Shown in pieces: positions 45,144 through 53,729 of a stretch of DNA of 64,000 nt (its first letter is position 1; each line of letters opens with the position of its first letter). The DNA comes from Bradyrhizobium sp. sBnM-33. GTDB taxonomy: Bacteria; Pseudomonadota; Alphaproteobacteria; Rhizobiales; Xanthobacteraceae. The notes below the pieces were generated by a model. That model was not told where the DNA came from and made no database searches. It saw nothing but the letters and a program-made list of their open reading frames with translations. The stretch is from positions 4,960,001 to 5,024,000 of the forward strand of contig NZ_CP136624.1 in assembly GCF_032917945.1 (NCBI RefSeq). The letters are read 5' to 3'. A program made the translations under genes and the position numbers.

Positions 45144-45547
45144 GCGTCACGATCTATCACAATCCCGCCTGCGGCACCTCGCGCAACACGCTGGCGATGA
45201 TCCGGCAGAGCGGCGAAGAGCCCGAGGTGATCGAGTACCTGAAGACGCCGCCGAGCCGCGTGCGGCTGGTCGAACTAATCAAGGCGCTGGGCATCTCGCC
45301 GCGCGAGTTGTTGCGCGAAAAGGGCACGCCCTATGCCGAGCTTGGCTTGGCCGATCCGAAATGGAGCGACGACGAGCTGATCGACTTCATGTTGGCGCAT
45401 CCGATCCTGATCAATCGGCCGATCGTGGTGACGCCAAAGGGCGTGCGCTTATGCCGGCCCTCGGAGCTGGTGCTCGATTTGCTCGACAAGCCGGTCCAAT
45501 CCTTCGTGAAGGAAGACGGCGAAGCGGTGACGCGCGCGAAACAGTAA
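45140..45547 (+). CDS. arsC: Arsenate reductase, glutaredoxin-coupled type
   Basis: A 135-residue thioredoxin-fold enzyme of the R773 type. The active site is IYHNPACGTSRNTLAMI (Cys11). Further marks are LKTPPSRVRLVELIKALG, LLREKGTPYAELG, LAHPILINRPIVVTPKGVRLCRPSE. It is coupled to aqpS by an ATGA overlap. This is the second arsenate reductase in the operon and belongs to a different protein family from the first. Confidence 0.93.
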   Translation: MSVTIYHNPACGTSRNTLAMIRQSGEEPEVIEYLKTPPSRVRLVELIKALGISPRELLREKGTPYAELGLADPKWSDDELIDFMLAHPILINRPIVVTPKGVRLCRPSELVLDLLDKPVQSFVKEDGEAVTRAKQ

Positions 45548-45549
45548 GG

Positions 45550-45706
45550 CACGCGTGTCCCGGACGCGGCGCAGCCTAGGCGATGCGAAGCATCGTCCGG
45601 TAACGCTGCTCCGCAGAGCCGGGACCCAAGCCGCAGAGCGTGGACCCCGGATCAGCAGCGCACCACGCCGCATGCGCAGCGCGCTGCTCAGCATTCGGGG
45701 AACGCA
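45550..45706. repeat. Dispersed repeat GTGTCCCGGACGCGGCGC family (copy 2)
   Basis: Has CGTGTCCCGGACGCGGCGCAG, GCGATGCGAAGCATCGTCCGG, GCAGAGCCGGGACCCA, GTGGACCCCGGATCAGC and ATTCGGGGAACGCAGG. Same word order as 28925-29081. It separates the ars operon from the cyclase gene. Confidence 0.8.
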
Positions 45707-45755
45707 GGAGGCACGCACCTTCCGTCTGTCACCATTGCACGCCATAATAGCATGC

Positions 45756-47015
45756 ATGGAACTCACACCCCGTCTGCGCCTGATGAACTGGCTGGTCGGC
45801 CAAGGCCTCACCGGCTTGCCTCAAAACGACCTGATCCGCGGTTTCTGCGAACGCTGCTGTGCCGAGGGACTTGGCTTGTCGCGTGGCATGGTTTTCATCG
45901 ATACGCTGCACCCGATTTTCGAGGGCCGCGGCTTTCGCTGGAACGACGCCGAGACCAACGAAAGCGACGTGTTCGAATACGGATCGACCAACGAGGGCGA
46001 AGCCGCGGAGGCGTGGCGGAGTTCGATCTTCTACTACATGCTCCAAAACGGCCATGAAGAGCTGCCGCTCGACCTTGCCAATCGCACCTCCCACAACTTC
46101 AAATTCATGGGCGAGCTCGCCGAGAAAGGTCACAAGCATCTGGTCGCCTATGTGCACCAGTTCGGCGAGGCCGGCACCATGGGGCAGATGGACTGCGTCT
46201 ATTCCTATTGGGTGACACGGCGCGACGAGGGATTTGGCGCGCAGGGGCTCGCGGCGCTCCGCGAGCTCGTGCCGACGCTGGGATTAGCGATCAAATCTGC
46301 GGCGCAGGCTGACATCACGAAGACGCTGGGCCGGGTCTATCTCGGTCGCGACACCGCCGAGCAGGTGCTGCGCGGCCGCATCACGCGCGGCGTCACCGAG
46401 CGCATCAATACGGTGCTGTGGTTCTCCGACCTGCGCGGCTCGACCGCGATCAGCGAAAACATCGATCCCGGCGAGATCATCCCGTTCCTCAACGATTATG
46501 CGCAGGCCTCGATCGACGCCATCCATGATGCCGGCGGCGAGGTGCTGAAGCTGATCGGCGACGGTGTGCTGGCGATGTTCACCCACGAGAACATGGCGAA
46601 AGCAAATCGCGCGGCGCTGCGCGCCGAACATCGCTTCCGCCGCAACATGAGGACGCTCAACGCCCGCCGCACAGCCGAGAACCGCCCGGTCACATCAGCC
46701 CATGTCGGCCTGCATGTCGGCGAGGTGTTTTACGGCAATATCGGCAGCGATGACCGGCTCGACTTCACGGTGGTGGGACCTGCCGTCAACGAGGTCAGCC
46801 GCATCGCCTCAATGTGCCGCTCGGTCGACCGCGAACTGCTGATGTCCTCGGCGTTCCGGGGCGGTCTCGATGCCGCGGGGCGAAACTATCTGGTTTCCAC
46901 CGGCCGCTACGCGCTGCGCGGCATCGGCCGCGCGCAGGATCTTTATACGCTCGATCCGGATATTGCCGCGGACGAGGTGGTCGCGGGGAAGTACGAGCGA
47001 TATCTGGCGGGTTAG
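45756..47015 (+). CDS. Class III adenylate/guanylate cyclase
   Basis: A 419-residue cytoplasmic protein. Residues 1-200 form an N-terminal domain common in rhizobial cyclases (GFCERCCAEGLGLSRGMVFIDTLHP, DVFEYGSTNEGE). The catalytic domain (about 215-400) has both metal aspartates, in NTVLWFSDLRGSTAISE and VLKLIGDGVLAMF. The substrate and transition-state residues lie in DRLDFTVVGPAVNEVSRIASMC. Making cAMP is the usual role; cGMP cannot be excluded. ATG at 45756, because upstream codons are repeat DNA. It is followed after 23 bases by the serine hydrolase gene. Confidence 0.88.
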   Translation: MELTPRLRLMNWLVGQGLTGLPQNDLIRGFCERCCAEGLGLSRGMVFIDTLHPIFEGRGFRWNDAETNESDVFEYGSTNEGEAAEAWRSSIFYYMLQNGHEELPLDLANRTSHNFKFMGELAEKGHKHLVAYVHQFGEAGTMGQMDCVYSYWVTRRDEGFGAQGLAALRELVPTLGLAIKSAAQADITKTLGRVYLGRDTAEQVLRGRITRGVTERINTVLWFSDLRGSTAISENIDPGEIIPFLNDYAQASIDAIHDAGGEVLKLIGDGVLAMFTHENMAKANRAALRAEHRFRRNMRTLNARRTAENRPVTSAHVGLHVGEVFYGNIGSDDRLDFTVVGPAVNEVSRIASMCRSVDRELLMSSAFRGGLDAAGRNYLVSTGRYALRGIGRAQDLYTLDPDIAADEVVAGKYERYLAG

Positions 47016-47038
47016 CTCGCAAACGAAACGGGGCGCTG

Positions 47039-48591
47039 ATGCAAAATCAAAGGTTTGCCGTCTCCGGGATTTTTCTCGGTGCGATCATGCTGGTTTCGAT
47101 CTGCAGCGCTGCCGGATACGCCCAAGGCGCAGCGGAGTCTGTCTGGCCGACCAGGCAATGGCCAACATCCACGCCGGAAGAGCAGGGCATGGACCCGGCG
47201 GCGCTTGCCAAACTGGTCGAGTTCGGAACAAGCCGCAGCTTCGACAGTTTGCTGATCGTCCGGCATGGCAAAATTGTTCTCGATGCCTATTACGCGCCGT
47301 ATACGGCGGATATTCCCCACATCACCAACTCTGCCACCAAAGCTGTCATCGGCAGTTTGATGGGGATCGCTTCCAAAGACGGGCTGCTGGATAGCGCGGA
47401 CCATCGGCTGCTGGACTTTTTTGCAGACCGAAGCGTTGCGAATGTGGATGAAAGAAAAAAGCAATAACGGTTCAGAGCCTGCTGGACATGACGTCCGGAA
47501 TAGACTGGGAAGAGCCGTTGAGCGGGCGGCCGGTTTCGATGATCGCGATGGAGCGTAGCCCGGACTGGATCAAGTTCATTCTCGATCGTCAGATGTCGAG
47601 CGCACCTGGAGACATCTTCAACTACAATAGCGGCAATTCGCATTTGCTTTCCGCTATCATTACCAAGCTGACAGGGTTGAGTGCGTCGGATTACGCCAAG
47701 GCCAGGCTTTTCGGTCCGCTTGGAATCAGCACGTGGAATTGGCGGCGCGACCCGCAGGGTATCTCAACCGGAGGATACGGTCTGGCCTTGCTGCCTCGCG
47801 ACATGGCGAAGATTGGCTATCTATATCTGCGGCATGGCGAATGGGAAGGTAAACTGCTTATTCCACAAGGCTGGGTCGAAAGGACAGGCGACGCCACGGT
47901 AAACATGAATTCGAAGCGGGAGCCGGAGCTAAGATATTCCAACTTCTTCTGGGCGCTACCCAAGAAGCAGGTTTACATGGCGGTCGGATACCATTGCCAG
48001 GTCATCATGGTGTTTCCCAAGCTGGATATCGTTGCGGTGACGACGGCCAGAGACTTTTGTCCGTTCAGCAAAATGGCTGATGATATTTCCGGCGCCGTGA
48101 AATCCGAGACGGCGCTGCCGCCGGACCCGGCCGGCACAAATCTGCTTGCCGGCGTGATCCACGAGATATCAACCGAGAAACCGACCGAGGTCGGCGCAAC
48201 GCCGGAGATCGCGTCTTTCATCTCCGGAAAGACATACAAGTTCCTTGGCAACGCTCTGAATGTGCGGTCGCTTTCGTTGACCCTTACCGGTCCGAATCCG
48301 CACTATGAACTGGAGCTAAATAACCGGGATCCAGCAAGGCCATCACTCAAGTTTACTGGCCCGATCGGGTTAGACGGGCTGTTTCGTAAAAGCGACCCGA
48401 CGGCCTTCGGAGTCGCTGCGACCAAGGGAAGGTGGCTGGATGGCCAAACATTCGTGATCGAACGCCGGATGTTGGGTGCGGACGCCCCGTTACAAAAATG
48501 GACCCTGAGGTTCGACGGCGAGACGGTCAATCTTCGTGGCAATGACAGGGGCGGCCTTGAAGTTTCGATCGTCGGAGAGTCGGGCGATTAG
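47039..48591 (+). CDS. Beta-lactamase-fold serine hydrolase, read only through a -1 frameshift
   Basis: Two frames belong to one gene. The first (47039-47467) has a signal peptide (FLGAIMLVSICSAAGYAQGA), the fold start WPTSTPEEQGMDPAALAKL and the nucleophile motif SATK in HITNSATKAVIGSLMG. It ends DERKKQ-stop. The second continues at once as KAITVQSLLDMTSGIDWEE, with the YNSGNSHLLSAI motif (YxN) and a C-terminal domain up to 48591. Joined, the protein has about 517 residues; neither half alone could be active. The switch occurs exactly at A AAA AAG, so programmed frameshifting, a one-base deletion or a sequence error are all possible. Function: penicillin-binding-like or esterase activity, unknown. 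Confidence 0.7.
47455..47461 (+). other. Slippery heptamer A AAA AAG at the frame junction
   Basis: Zero-frame codons here are AGA-AAA-AAG, so the seven bases fit the X XXY YYZ rule for -1 slippage, as in E. coli dnaX. A zero-frame TAA follows one codon later (47465-47467). No upstream Shine-Dalgarno-like stimulator or obvious downstream stem is close, which weakens the case. Confidence 0.45.
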
Positions 48592-49820
48592 GCGCGCAAG
48601 ATGTCCTGGCCGGCCTTCGCTCGCATCGTGTAGAGCCCAACGGCCAGCAGTGAAAACACCGTCAGTACCGCGCCGAGCGCGAACAGCGCGTCATGGGAGA
48701 TCGTCGCCGCGAGCCAGACGCCGATTGCGGCCGTCATCATCTGCGAGAAGCCGATGAGCGCCGATGCCGCGCCCGCTTTGTCGCCGAACGGGGACAGCGC
48801 CTGCGCCGTGCCTAACGGGCTGACGATGCCCATGCCGAGCAGGAATACGCTCATGGCCGCAAGAAAGGGCAGGAAGGAGGGGTTGTATAGCGAGACCAGC
48901 AGCATCGCGAGGCTGCCGGCGGCGGCGGTGAACAGTCCGCCCCGGATCGAACGATCGAGCCCATAGCGTGGCGCCAACCGGGTCGCGAGCATACCGGCGG
49001 CGAACACGATCAGCACCGTGCCCGCAAAGAACAGGCCGAGTTGAATCGGCGTAAAATGCATCGCTTCGATCAGTACGCGGGGCGCGGCCGAGAAAATCGA
49101 GAACAGCGCGCCCAGGATCAGGCTGACGGTTGCTGCCGGCACCACGAAGCGGCGGTCGCGGAGCAGGGCGAGGTACGTCTTTGCGATGGCCCACGGATCG
49201 AGCGGGGTGCGTGTCGCGAGGTGGGTCTCGCCGAACACCACGGCGTAGGCGAGGGCGCCGAGCCCGGCGAAAGCTGCGAGGAATGCGAATTCGGAGCGCC
49301 AGCCGAAAATGTGATCGAGCCCACCGCCGAGCAGCGGCGAAAAGCCCGGCGCTGCCGCCATCGCGATCATGATCAGCGCCATCGCCCGGGCGAGGGCCGC
49401 GCCAGAGAACAGGTCGCGGGCAATGGCGCGGGACAGCACCGAGGTGGCGCAGGCGCCGGCCGCCTGGATGACACGGCCAATCAGCAGGCTCGGCAAATCA
49501 CTGGCGAGGCCGCACCAGATGCTGCCGGCGAAGAAGATTGCAAATCCGGTCAAAACCGGCCAACGACGGCCATAGCGGTCCGAGATCGGGCCGACCACGA
49601 GCTGCCCGACTGCGAACACCGCGAGGAAGACCGTGATCGCTGCGGTGACCGCCGCGCTCGAAACCTTCAGCGAAATAGCCATCTGCGGCAGCGACGGCAG
49701 CAGGATGTTGGTGGCGAGCGTGCCTGTGGCTGCAAGGCCCGCGAGCACCGCGATCTGCAGGACGGTGGATGAGGCTTTGGGGCGGGAGCTGGCGTCGACT
49801 ATGACGGTTTGATCGGCCAT
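48588..49820 (-). CDS. Bcr/CflA-family drug-resistance MFS transporter
   Basis: A 410-residue inner-membrane drug/H+ antiporter. Typical stretches: LATNILLPSLPQMAISLKVSSAAVTAAITVFLAVFAVGQLVVGPISDRYGRRWPVL, with the motif A after TM2, then QAAGACATSVLSRAIARDLF. Its stop overlaps that of the serine hydrolase by four bases. Substrate unknown; bicyclomycin-type drugs are the founding case. Confidence 0.88.
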   Translation of the reverse strand: MADQTVIVDASSRPKASSTVLQIAVLAGLAATGTLATNILLPSLPQMAISLKVSSAAVTAAITVFLAVFAVGQLVVGPISDRYGRRWPVLTGFAIFFAGSIWCGLASDLPSLLIGRVIQAAGACATSVLSRAIARDLFSGAALARAMALIMIAMAAAPGFSPLLGGGLDHIFGWRSEFAFLAAFAGLGALAYAVVFGETHLATRTPLDPWAIAKTYLALLRDRRFVVPAATVSLILGALFSIFSAAPRVLIEAMHFTPIQLGLFFAGTVLIVFAAGMLATRLAPRYGLDRSIRGGLFTAAAGSLAMLLVSLYNPSFLPFLAAMSVFLLGMGIVSPLGTAQALSPFGDKAGAASALIGFSQMMTAAIGVWLAATISHDALFALGAVLTVFSLLAVGLYTMRAKAGQDILRA

Positions 49821-49980
49821 GAGGGTTCCCGCTTTGATATGAAATTATGTATATCATATAAAGAAAAATTGGGAAGCGGCAATGGGCCTCAGGTGGAATT
49901 AGAAGAACATGCTCGCAAAGACCATCATTGCGAACGAAACGACCCTTCTACGCTTGCTGCGCAGCTTCGCAGGGCTTCAG

Positions 49981-50072
49981 TCCGCCGAAGCGCTTTAGCG
50001 CGAAGGCGGAAGCAATCCATCGCTCCGCGGAGAGAATGGATTGCTTCGTCGCTTTCGCTCCTCGCAATGACG
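49981..50072. repeat. Dispersed repeat GCAATCCATCG ... ATGGATTGCTTCGTCGC (copy 2)
   Basis: GCAATCCAT and ATGGATTGC are inverted arms, followed by TTCGTCGCTTTCGCTCC and GCAATGACG. A second hairpin (TCCGCCGAAGCGC / GCGCGAAGGCGGA) precedes it. Between the two MFS genes. Confidence 0.75.
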
Positions 50073-50099
50073 CCCTCGGTTCGCACATGAATCAGCCGG

Positions 50100-51341
50100 C
50101 TAACATGCCGGCTCGCCAACCATTTCCGGCTGTCGCGTCAGCGAGACTGCGGGCGATAGCAGGATCACCAGCGCCTGCGCCGCGAAGATCGCGGCTGCCA
50201 GATAGAGGCAGGCTTCCGCGCCATAGAGCCCGCCGACGATGGCGCCCAACGCCGAGCCGAGGGGGCGAGCGCCATAGCTCATGATGTTGATGGCGGAGAC
50301 GCGCCCGAGCAGCGACGGCGGGGTCACCGATTGGCGCAGCGTGGTGGTCGAGATCACCCAGAGGATAGGGCCGGCGCCGAGCAGGAAGAAGCTCAGCCCC
50401 GCGAGCCACGGCGTCGGCACGACCGTGGTCAGCGCCATCACGGCGGCGGCGACAAAACCGGTGACGGGTCCGAGTCCGATCACGGTGCCGAAGGCGAGCC
50501 GCTGCATCACCCGCGTGGCCGCGAGTGCGCCGACCACCATGCCGACGCCGTACATGCCAAGCGTCAGGCCGACGCCGGTGGCCGATAGCCCGAGATGGCG
50601 AACGGCGTAGGGCACGAACACGGCCAGCAGCAGGAACGACGCCGTGTTGAAGATGAACTGCGTGATGAACACGGGCCGCAGCAGCGCGTGATGCAACACG
50701 AACGCGGCACCCTCCTTGATCTCCTGCAGCGGATGGCGGCGCGGGGCAGGGGCGTGCGCCGGTTCATGGATGCCCGACAGCAGCACGACGGCGATCACGG
50801 ACAAGGCAGCGGCAAAGCCGAAGGCAGGCGCGGCCCCGACCCATCCGACCAGCACGCCGCCGAGCGCCGGACCGCTGGCAAACGCGACTGTGCGCGCCAG
50901 TTCGATCCGTGCGTTCGCCGCGGGCAATTGCGCCGAATTGACCAGCGATGGCACCAACGCGGGCGCAGCGACGCTGTAGGCGACGGTGCCGCATACTGCG
51001 ATGAAGCCGAGCAGCGAGAGCATCGGCAGGGTTATTGTGCCGAGCCAGATCAGCAGCAGCGTCGCCGCAAGCGCGGCCGCTCGCAGCGCTTCAGAGGCCG
51101 CCATGACCCAGCGCCGCGAGATGCGGTCGGCAAGGAGACCGGCGGGGATCGCGAACAGGATGAAGGGCAATGTCAACGCGGTCTGCAACAATCCGGTCTG
51201 GCCTTCGCCGACGCCGAGCATGAGCACCGCGACGATGGGCGCTGCGGCCAGCGCGATCTGCTCGGCTGACTGGGCGGCGAGGTTCGACCAGGCCAGACGG
51301 TTGAAGGTCGTGGGCAGGTTAGGGGGCGTAGCGGTGGACAT
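50100..51341 (-). CDS. MFS transporter (enterobactin-exporter-like group)
   Basis: A 413-residue carrier of the MFS_3 type. It starts MSTATPPNLPTTFNRLAWSNLAAQ; motif A is PAGLLADRISRRWVMAASE after TM2. The central loop is SGIHEPAHAPAPRRHPLQEIKEGAAFVLHH. The end is short. The frame is open to 51503, but that part covers the terminator hairpin, so the ATG at 51341 is right. Members export siderophores, macrolides or other compounds; no substrate is evident. Confidence 0.85.
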   Translation of the reverse strand: MSTATPPNLPTTFNRLAWSNLAAQSAEQIALAAAPIVAVLMLGVGEGQTGLLQTALTLPFILFAIPAGLLADRISRRWVMAASEALRAAALAATLLLIWLGTITLPMLSLLGFIAVCGTVAYSVAAPALVPSLVNSAQLPAANARIELARTVAFASGPALGGVLVGWVGAAPAFGFAAALSVIAVVLLSGIHEPAHAPAPRRHPLQEIKEGAAFVLHHALLRPVFITQFIFNTASFLLLAVFVPYAVRHLGLSATGVGLTLGMYGVGMVVGALAATRVMQRLAFGTVIGLGPVTGFVAAAVMALTTVVPTPWLAGLSFFLLGAGPILWVISTTTLRQSVTPPSLLGRVSAINIMSYGARPLGSALGAIVGGLYGAEACLYLAAAIFAAQALVILLSPAVSLTRQPEMVGEPAC

Positions 51342-51427
51342 GACGAAATTCCCTGATGACTCGATCTGACCGCATTGTCCGGCCCAAGGACGGTCGAACC
51401 CACCCGTTTCCCGACAAGTCCCTGCAA

Positions 51428-51460
51428 CAAAAACCTCCACACGCGAACGTGTGGAGGTTT
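51428..51460 (-). terminator. Rho-independent terminator of the peroxidase gene
   Basis: Perfect 13-base stem AAACCTCCACACG / CGTGTGGAGGTTT; on the minus strand the loop is TTCG and the stem is followed by TTG. It lies 53 bases behind the peroxidase stop. Confidence 0.88.
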
Positions 51461-51512
51461 CAACTTCCGTCGGGCGTGCTGGCAGAGCGTGAATGCCCGG
51501 CAAGCAGAGGGA

Positions 51513-53534
51513 TCAAACGTCGAACAGGAAATCGTGCTTTGTGAGTTCATGGGGCCGCACGCTGGTCAGTTCGATCCGGTCGTCGCCGACCTGGACCACC
51601 GTGTTCCCGTGGTCGCCCCAGATTGTCACATCGCGAAAATCCAGCCGACCGGCATTCTCAAACGCCAACATGTCGATACCAGGATCGAAGTCGGTGATCT
51701 CAGCTTTGGTGGATCCGAAATCGAAAACGAAGCGATCGGCGCCGCCGTCCCCCGTCATGGTCTGCTTGCCGGTTCCGGCGAACAGATAGTCGCCCTGTGG
51801 ACCGCCGATCAACGTGTCGTTGCCATTGGAGCCGATGACGATCTGGCGCGCTTCGGGATCTTCGGACTCCACGCCGCCGGCAAGGCCGGTGTGCCGCGCA
51901 TAGGTGACGAAGACATCGTCCTGGATATGCTCGGTGTCGGTGTTGCGCAGAATGATATCTGCCAGCGTCGTGCCTCTGATTTCGGACAAGGTCTTGGAAT
52001 CAAACCCCTGATTCTCGAACCAGAACCTGTCGCCATCGCGCAAGGCCTCGAACTGCCTCGCGATGATGGCCTGGAACGTTTCGCCGACGAGCGCGCCAGG
52101 CACATGATTTTCCGACAGGCCACCAGTCCACAGGCCGACATTGTTGACATTGCCGTATGCTGCTTTCAGTCCGGCCAGCGTTTCCGGGTCGCTCGTGATC
52201 TGGCTGAAATCCGTGTAGGGCTCGAGGCCGAGTGCTTCACGGGTCTGGTTGAGCGTGCCGAGGCCAAGATCGCGCGCGCGCTGGATGTTGATCGCGGCGA
52301 GATCGAGAGATACCGGCGGATCGAAAAGAAAATTACGCAAGTCGTCGACGATGCGCGCGTCGAGTGCTTGTGATGGATCGGCGGCCAGGTGGCGCAATTG
52401 TCCGTCGGCGCCGCCATCGTCAATGAAGTTTGCCGCCGGCTGGAAGAATACGTCCTTCAGGTCTTCCTCGGAGCCGGCGATGACTTCTCCGCTTTCGTCA
52501 AGGCCTTCGGTTTCGCCCGACACGATCGAATGTCCGAAGCGGAACGCCGCGGCGACGAATTCCAGCGTCAGGTGGGGATCGACACTGGGGTCATAGCCGT
52601 CGTAGAGCGTCAGCGCATTCTTGCCGAGGAGGTTGGGCAGGAACTCCGAGTAGGTGATGTTGGCGATTTCCGCCGTCACGATGGCGCGGGCGTGATTGTA
52701 GAGTTGGTCGCCACTCCATTTCGGGTGCTCAAGGTGCAGTCTGTCGACCCAATAATTGTGTTCGCGCACGAACAGCGTGTGCAGGGCGGTCAGCGCCGGA
52801 TTTTCTGCGGCGCGGACATCGCCGGCGACGACCATGCCGTCAACGATCGGCAGGTTGTTGCCGGCCGACGTCAACATGTGACCGTCGGCGGTGCGCAGGC
52901 TGGCGGCGGTGGCGGCATTGGATCCATAGACCATCGAGGCATCCAGCCAGGCGGTATTGGAGTTGAGCGCCATCGCGGGATTGGACGTGCCCGCACCCGT
53001 CGTGGGATCGATGACTGCGCGGGTGATCGGGATGATGGTGCCGTCGGGAAGCACGGGATCATCAGCGGGAACGACAACGCTGATGTCGTTGACGCCGTCG
53101 GTCCGGGTCAGCGTCATGTCATGATCGATGAATTGACCCCAGGCGTACATGAACGCGGAGACGCCTTCCGGGTTTGCCACGTCCGGGTCGCCGGCGCCCA
53201 CGACAAGATTGCTGATGGTGCGCGGATTGTTGCCGCCGAGCGGGACGGAAATGCCATCGGCAAAATGTGGCTCGCCGATCCGTGCGAATTCGGTACCGGC
53301 GGCGTTGAGGGTGGAATCGGATTGGTTGTTCTGCGAACCGTCGAAACTGCGGTATTCGATTTTTGCCGGCTTGGGGTCCGGATAGCAGGGCGGGCCGTGG
53401 GGGCCGTGAGGCCCATGTGAGCCGTGAGACTCATGCGGGCCATGAGAGCCATGCGGGCGGTGCGGCAAGTGGCCGGGAAAATCGCCGAGGTGAAAGTCGT
53501 GGTCTCCGTCCCAACTTCGCTTGAACTGACGCAT
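51513..53534 (-). CDS. Animal-type haem peroxidase with RTX C-terminus (MopA/peroxicin-like)
   Basis: A 673-residue protein. Residues 10-50 are His/Gly/Pro repeats (PHGSHGPHESHGSHGPHG), a likely metal-binding region. The haem peroxidase domain spans about 60-560: distal His138 in WGQFIDHDMTL, AENPALTALHTLFVREHNYW at about 243, and proximal His335 in FRFGHSIVSG. Residues 585-625 are RTX-type (GSNGNDTLIGGPQGDYLFAG), which bind Ca2+ and go with type I secretion; no signal peptide is present. Secreted RTX haem peroxidases of this class include Mn(II)-oxidising enzymes of marine bacteria. Ribosome binding site GAGGAGA. TTGCAA boxes precede it. Confidence 0.9.
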   Translation of the reverse strand: MRQFKRSWDGDHDFHLGDFPGHLPHRPHGSHGPHESHGSHGPHGPHGPPCYPDPKPAKIEYRSFDGSQNNQSDSTLNAAGTEFARIGEPHFADGISVPLGGNNPRTISNLVVGAGDPDVANPEGVSAFMYAWGQFIDHDMTLTRTDGVNDISVVVPADDPVLPDGTIIPITRAVIDPTTGAGTSNPAMALNSNTAWLDASMVYGSNAATAASLRTADGHMLTSAGNNLPIVDGMVVAGDVRAAENPALTALHTLFVREHNYWVDRLHLEHPKWSGDQLYNHARAIVTAEIANITYSEFLPNLLGKNALTLYDGYDPSVDPHLTLEFVAAAFRFGHSIVSGETEGLDESGEVIAGSEEDLKDVFFQPAANFIDDGGADGQLRHLAADPSQALDARIVDDLRNFLFDPPVSLDLAAINIQRARDLGLGTLNQTREALGLEPYTDFSQITSDPETLAGLKAAYGNVNNVGLWTGGLSENHVPGALVGETFQAIIARQFEALRDGDRFWFENQGFDSKTLSEIRGTTLADIILRNTDTEHIQDDVFVTYARHTGLAGGVESEDPEARQIVIGSNGNDTLIGGPQGDYLFAGTGKQTMTGDGGADRFVFDFGSTKAEITDFDPGIDMLAFENAGRLDFRDVTIWGDHGNTVVQVGDDRIELTSVRPHELTKHDFLFDV

Positions 53535-53549
53535 TTCTGCCGTCTCCTC

Positions 53550-53601
53550 AGTTGCAATTGCGAATTATTTGCAATTGATCACTAATGAGAGGCATTTGCA
53601 A
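53550..53601. promoter_or_regulatory. Three TTGCAA boxes ahead of the peroxidase gene
   Basis: TTGCAA at 53552-53557, 53569-53574 and 53596-53601; the first two lie in near-palindromic CAATTGCGAATTATTTGCAATTG. Similar boxes occur upstream of mntH (57362-57380). They could bind Mur, the Fur-family Mn regulator of rhizobia, but no experiment is implied by sequence alone. Confidence 0.4.
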
Positions 53602-53729
53602 CAAGGGAATTGTCCACCCAGCAGGTCACCATCTGTTCCCCGGCAAGGATCGGCGCAGGAAAAAGGCCCGCCGCGTTACCGCGGCGGGCATCGTTTGAAT
53701 TGAGTTGAATGGCCGTTTCGGCCGCTTGG

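Noticed and set aside
45555..45755. N-terminal extension of the cyclase
   Set aside because: Encoded by a dispersed repeat; no start signal and no similarity to the family.
53390..53470. Short regular repeats that could suggest a CRISPR array
   Set aside because: They are codon repeats for the His/Gly/Pro segment of the peroxidase, in frame, with no spacers.
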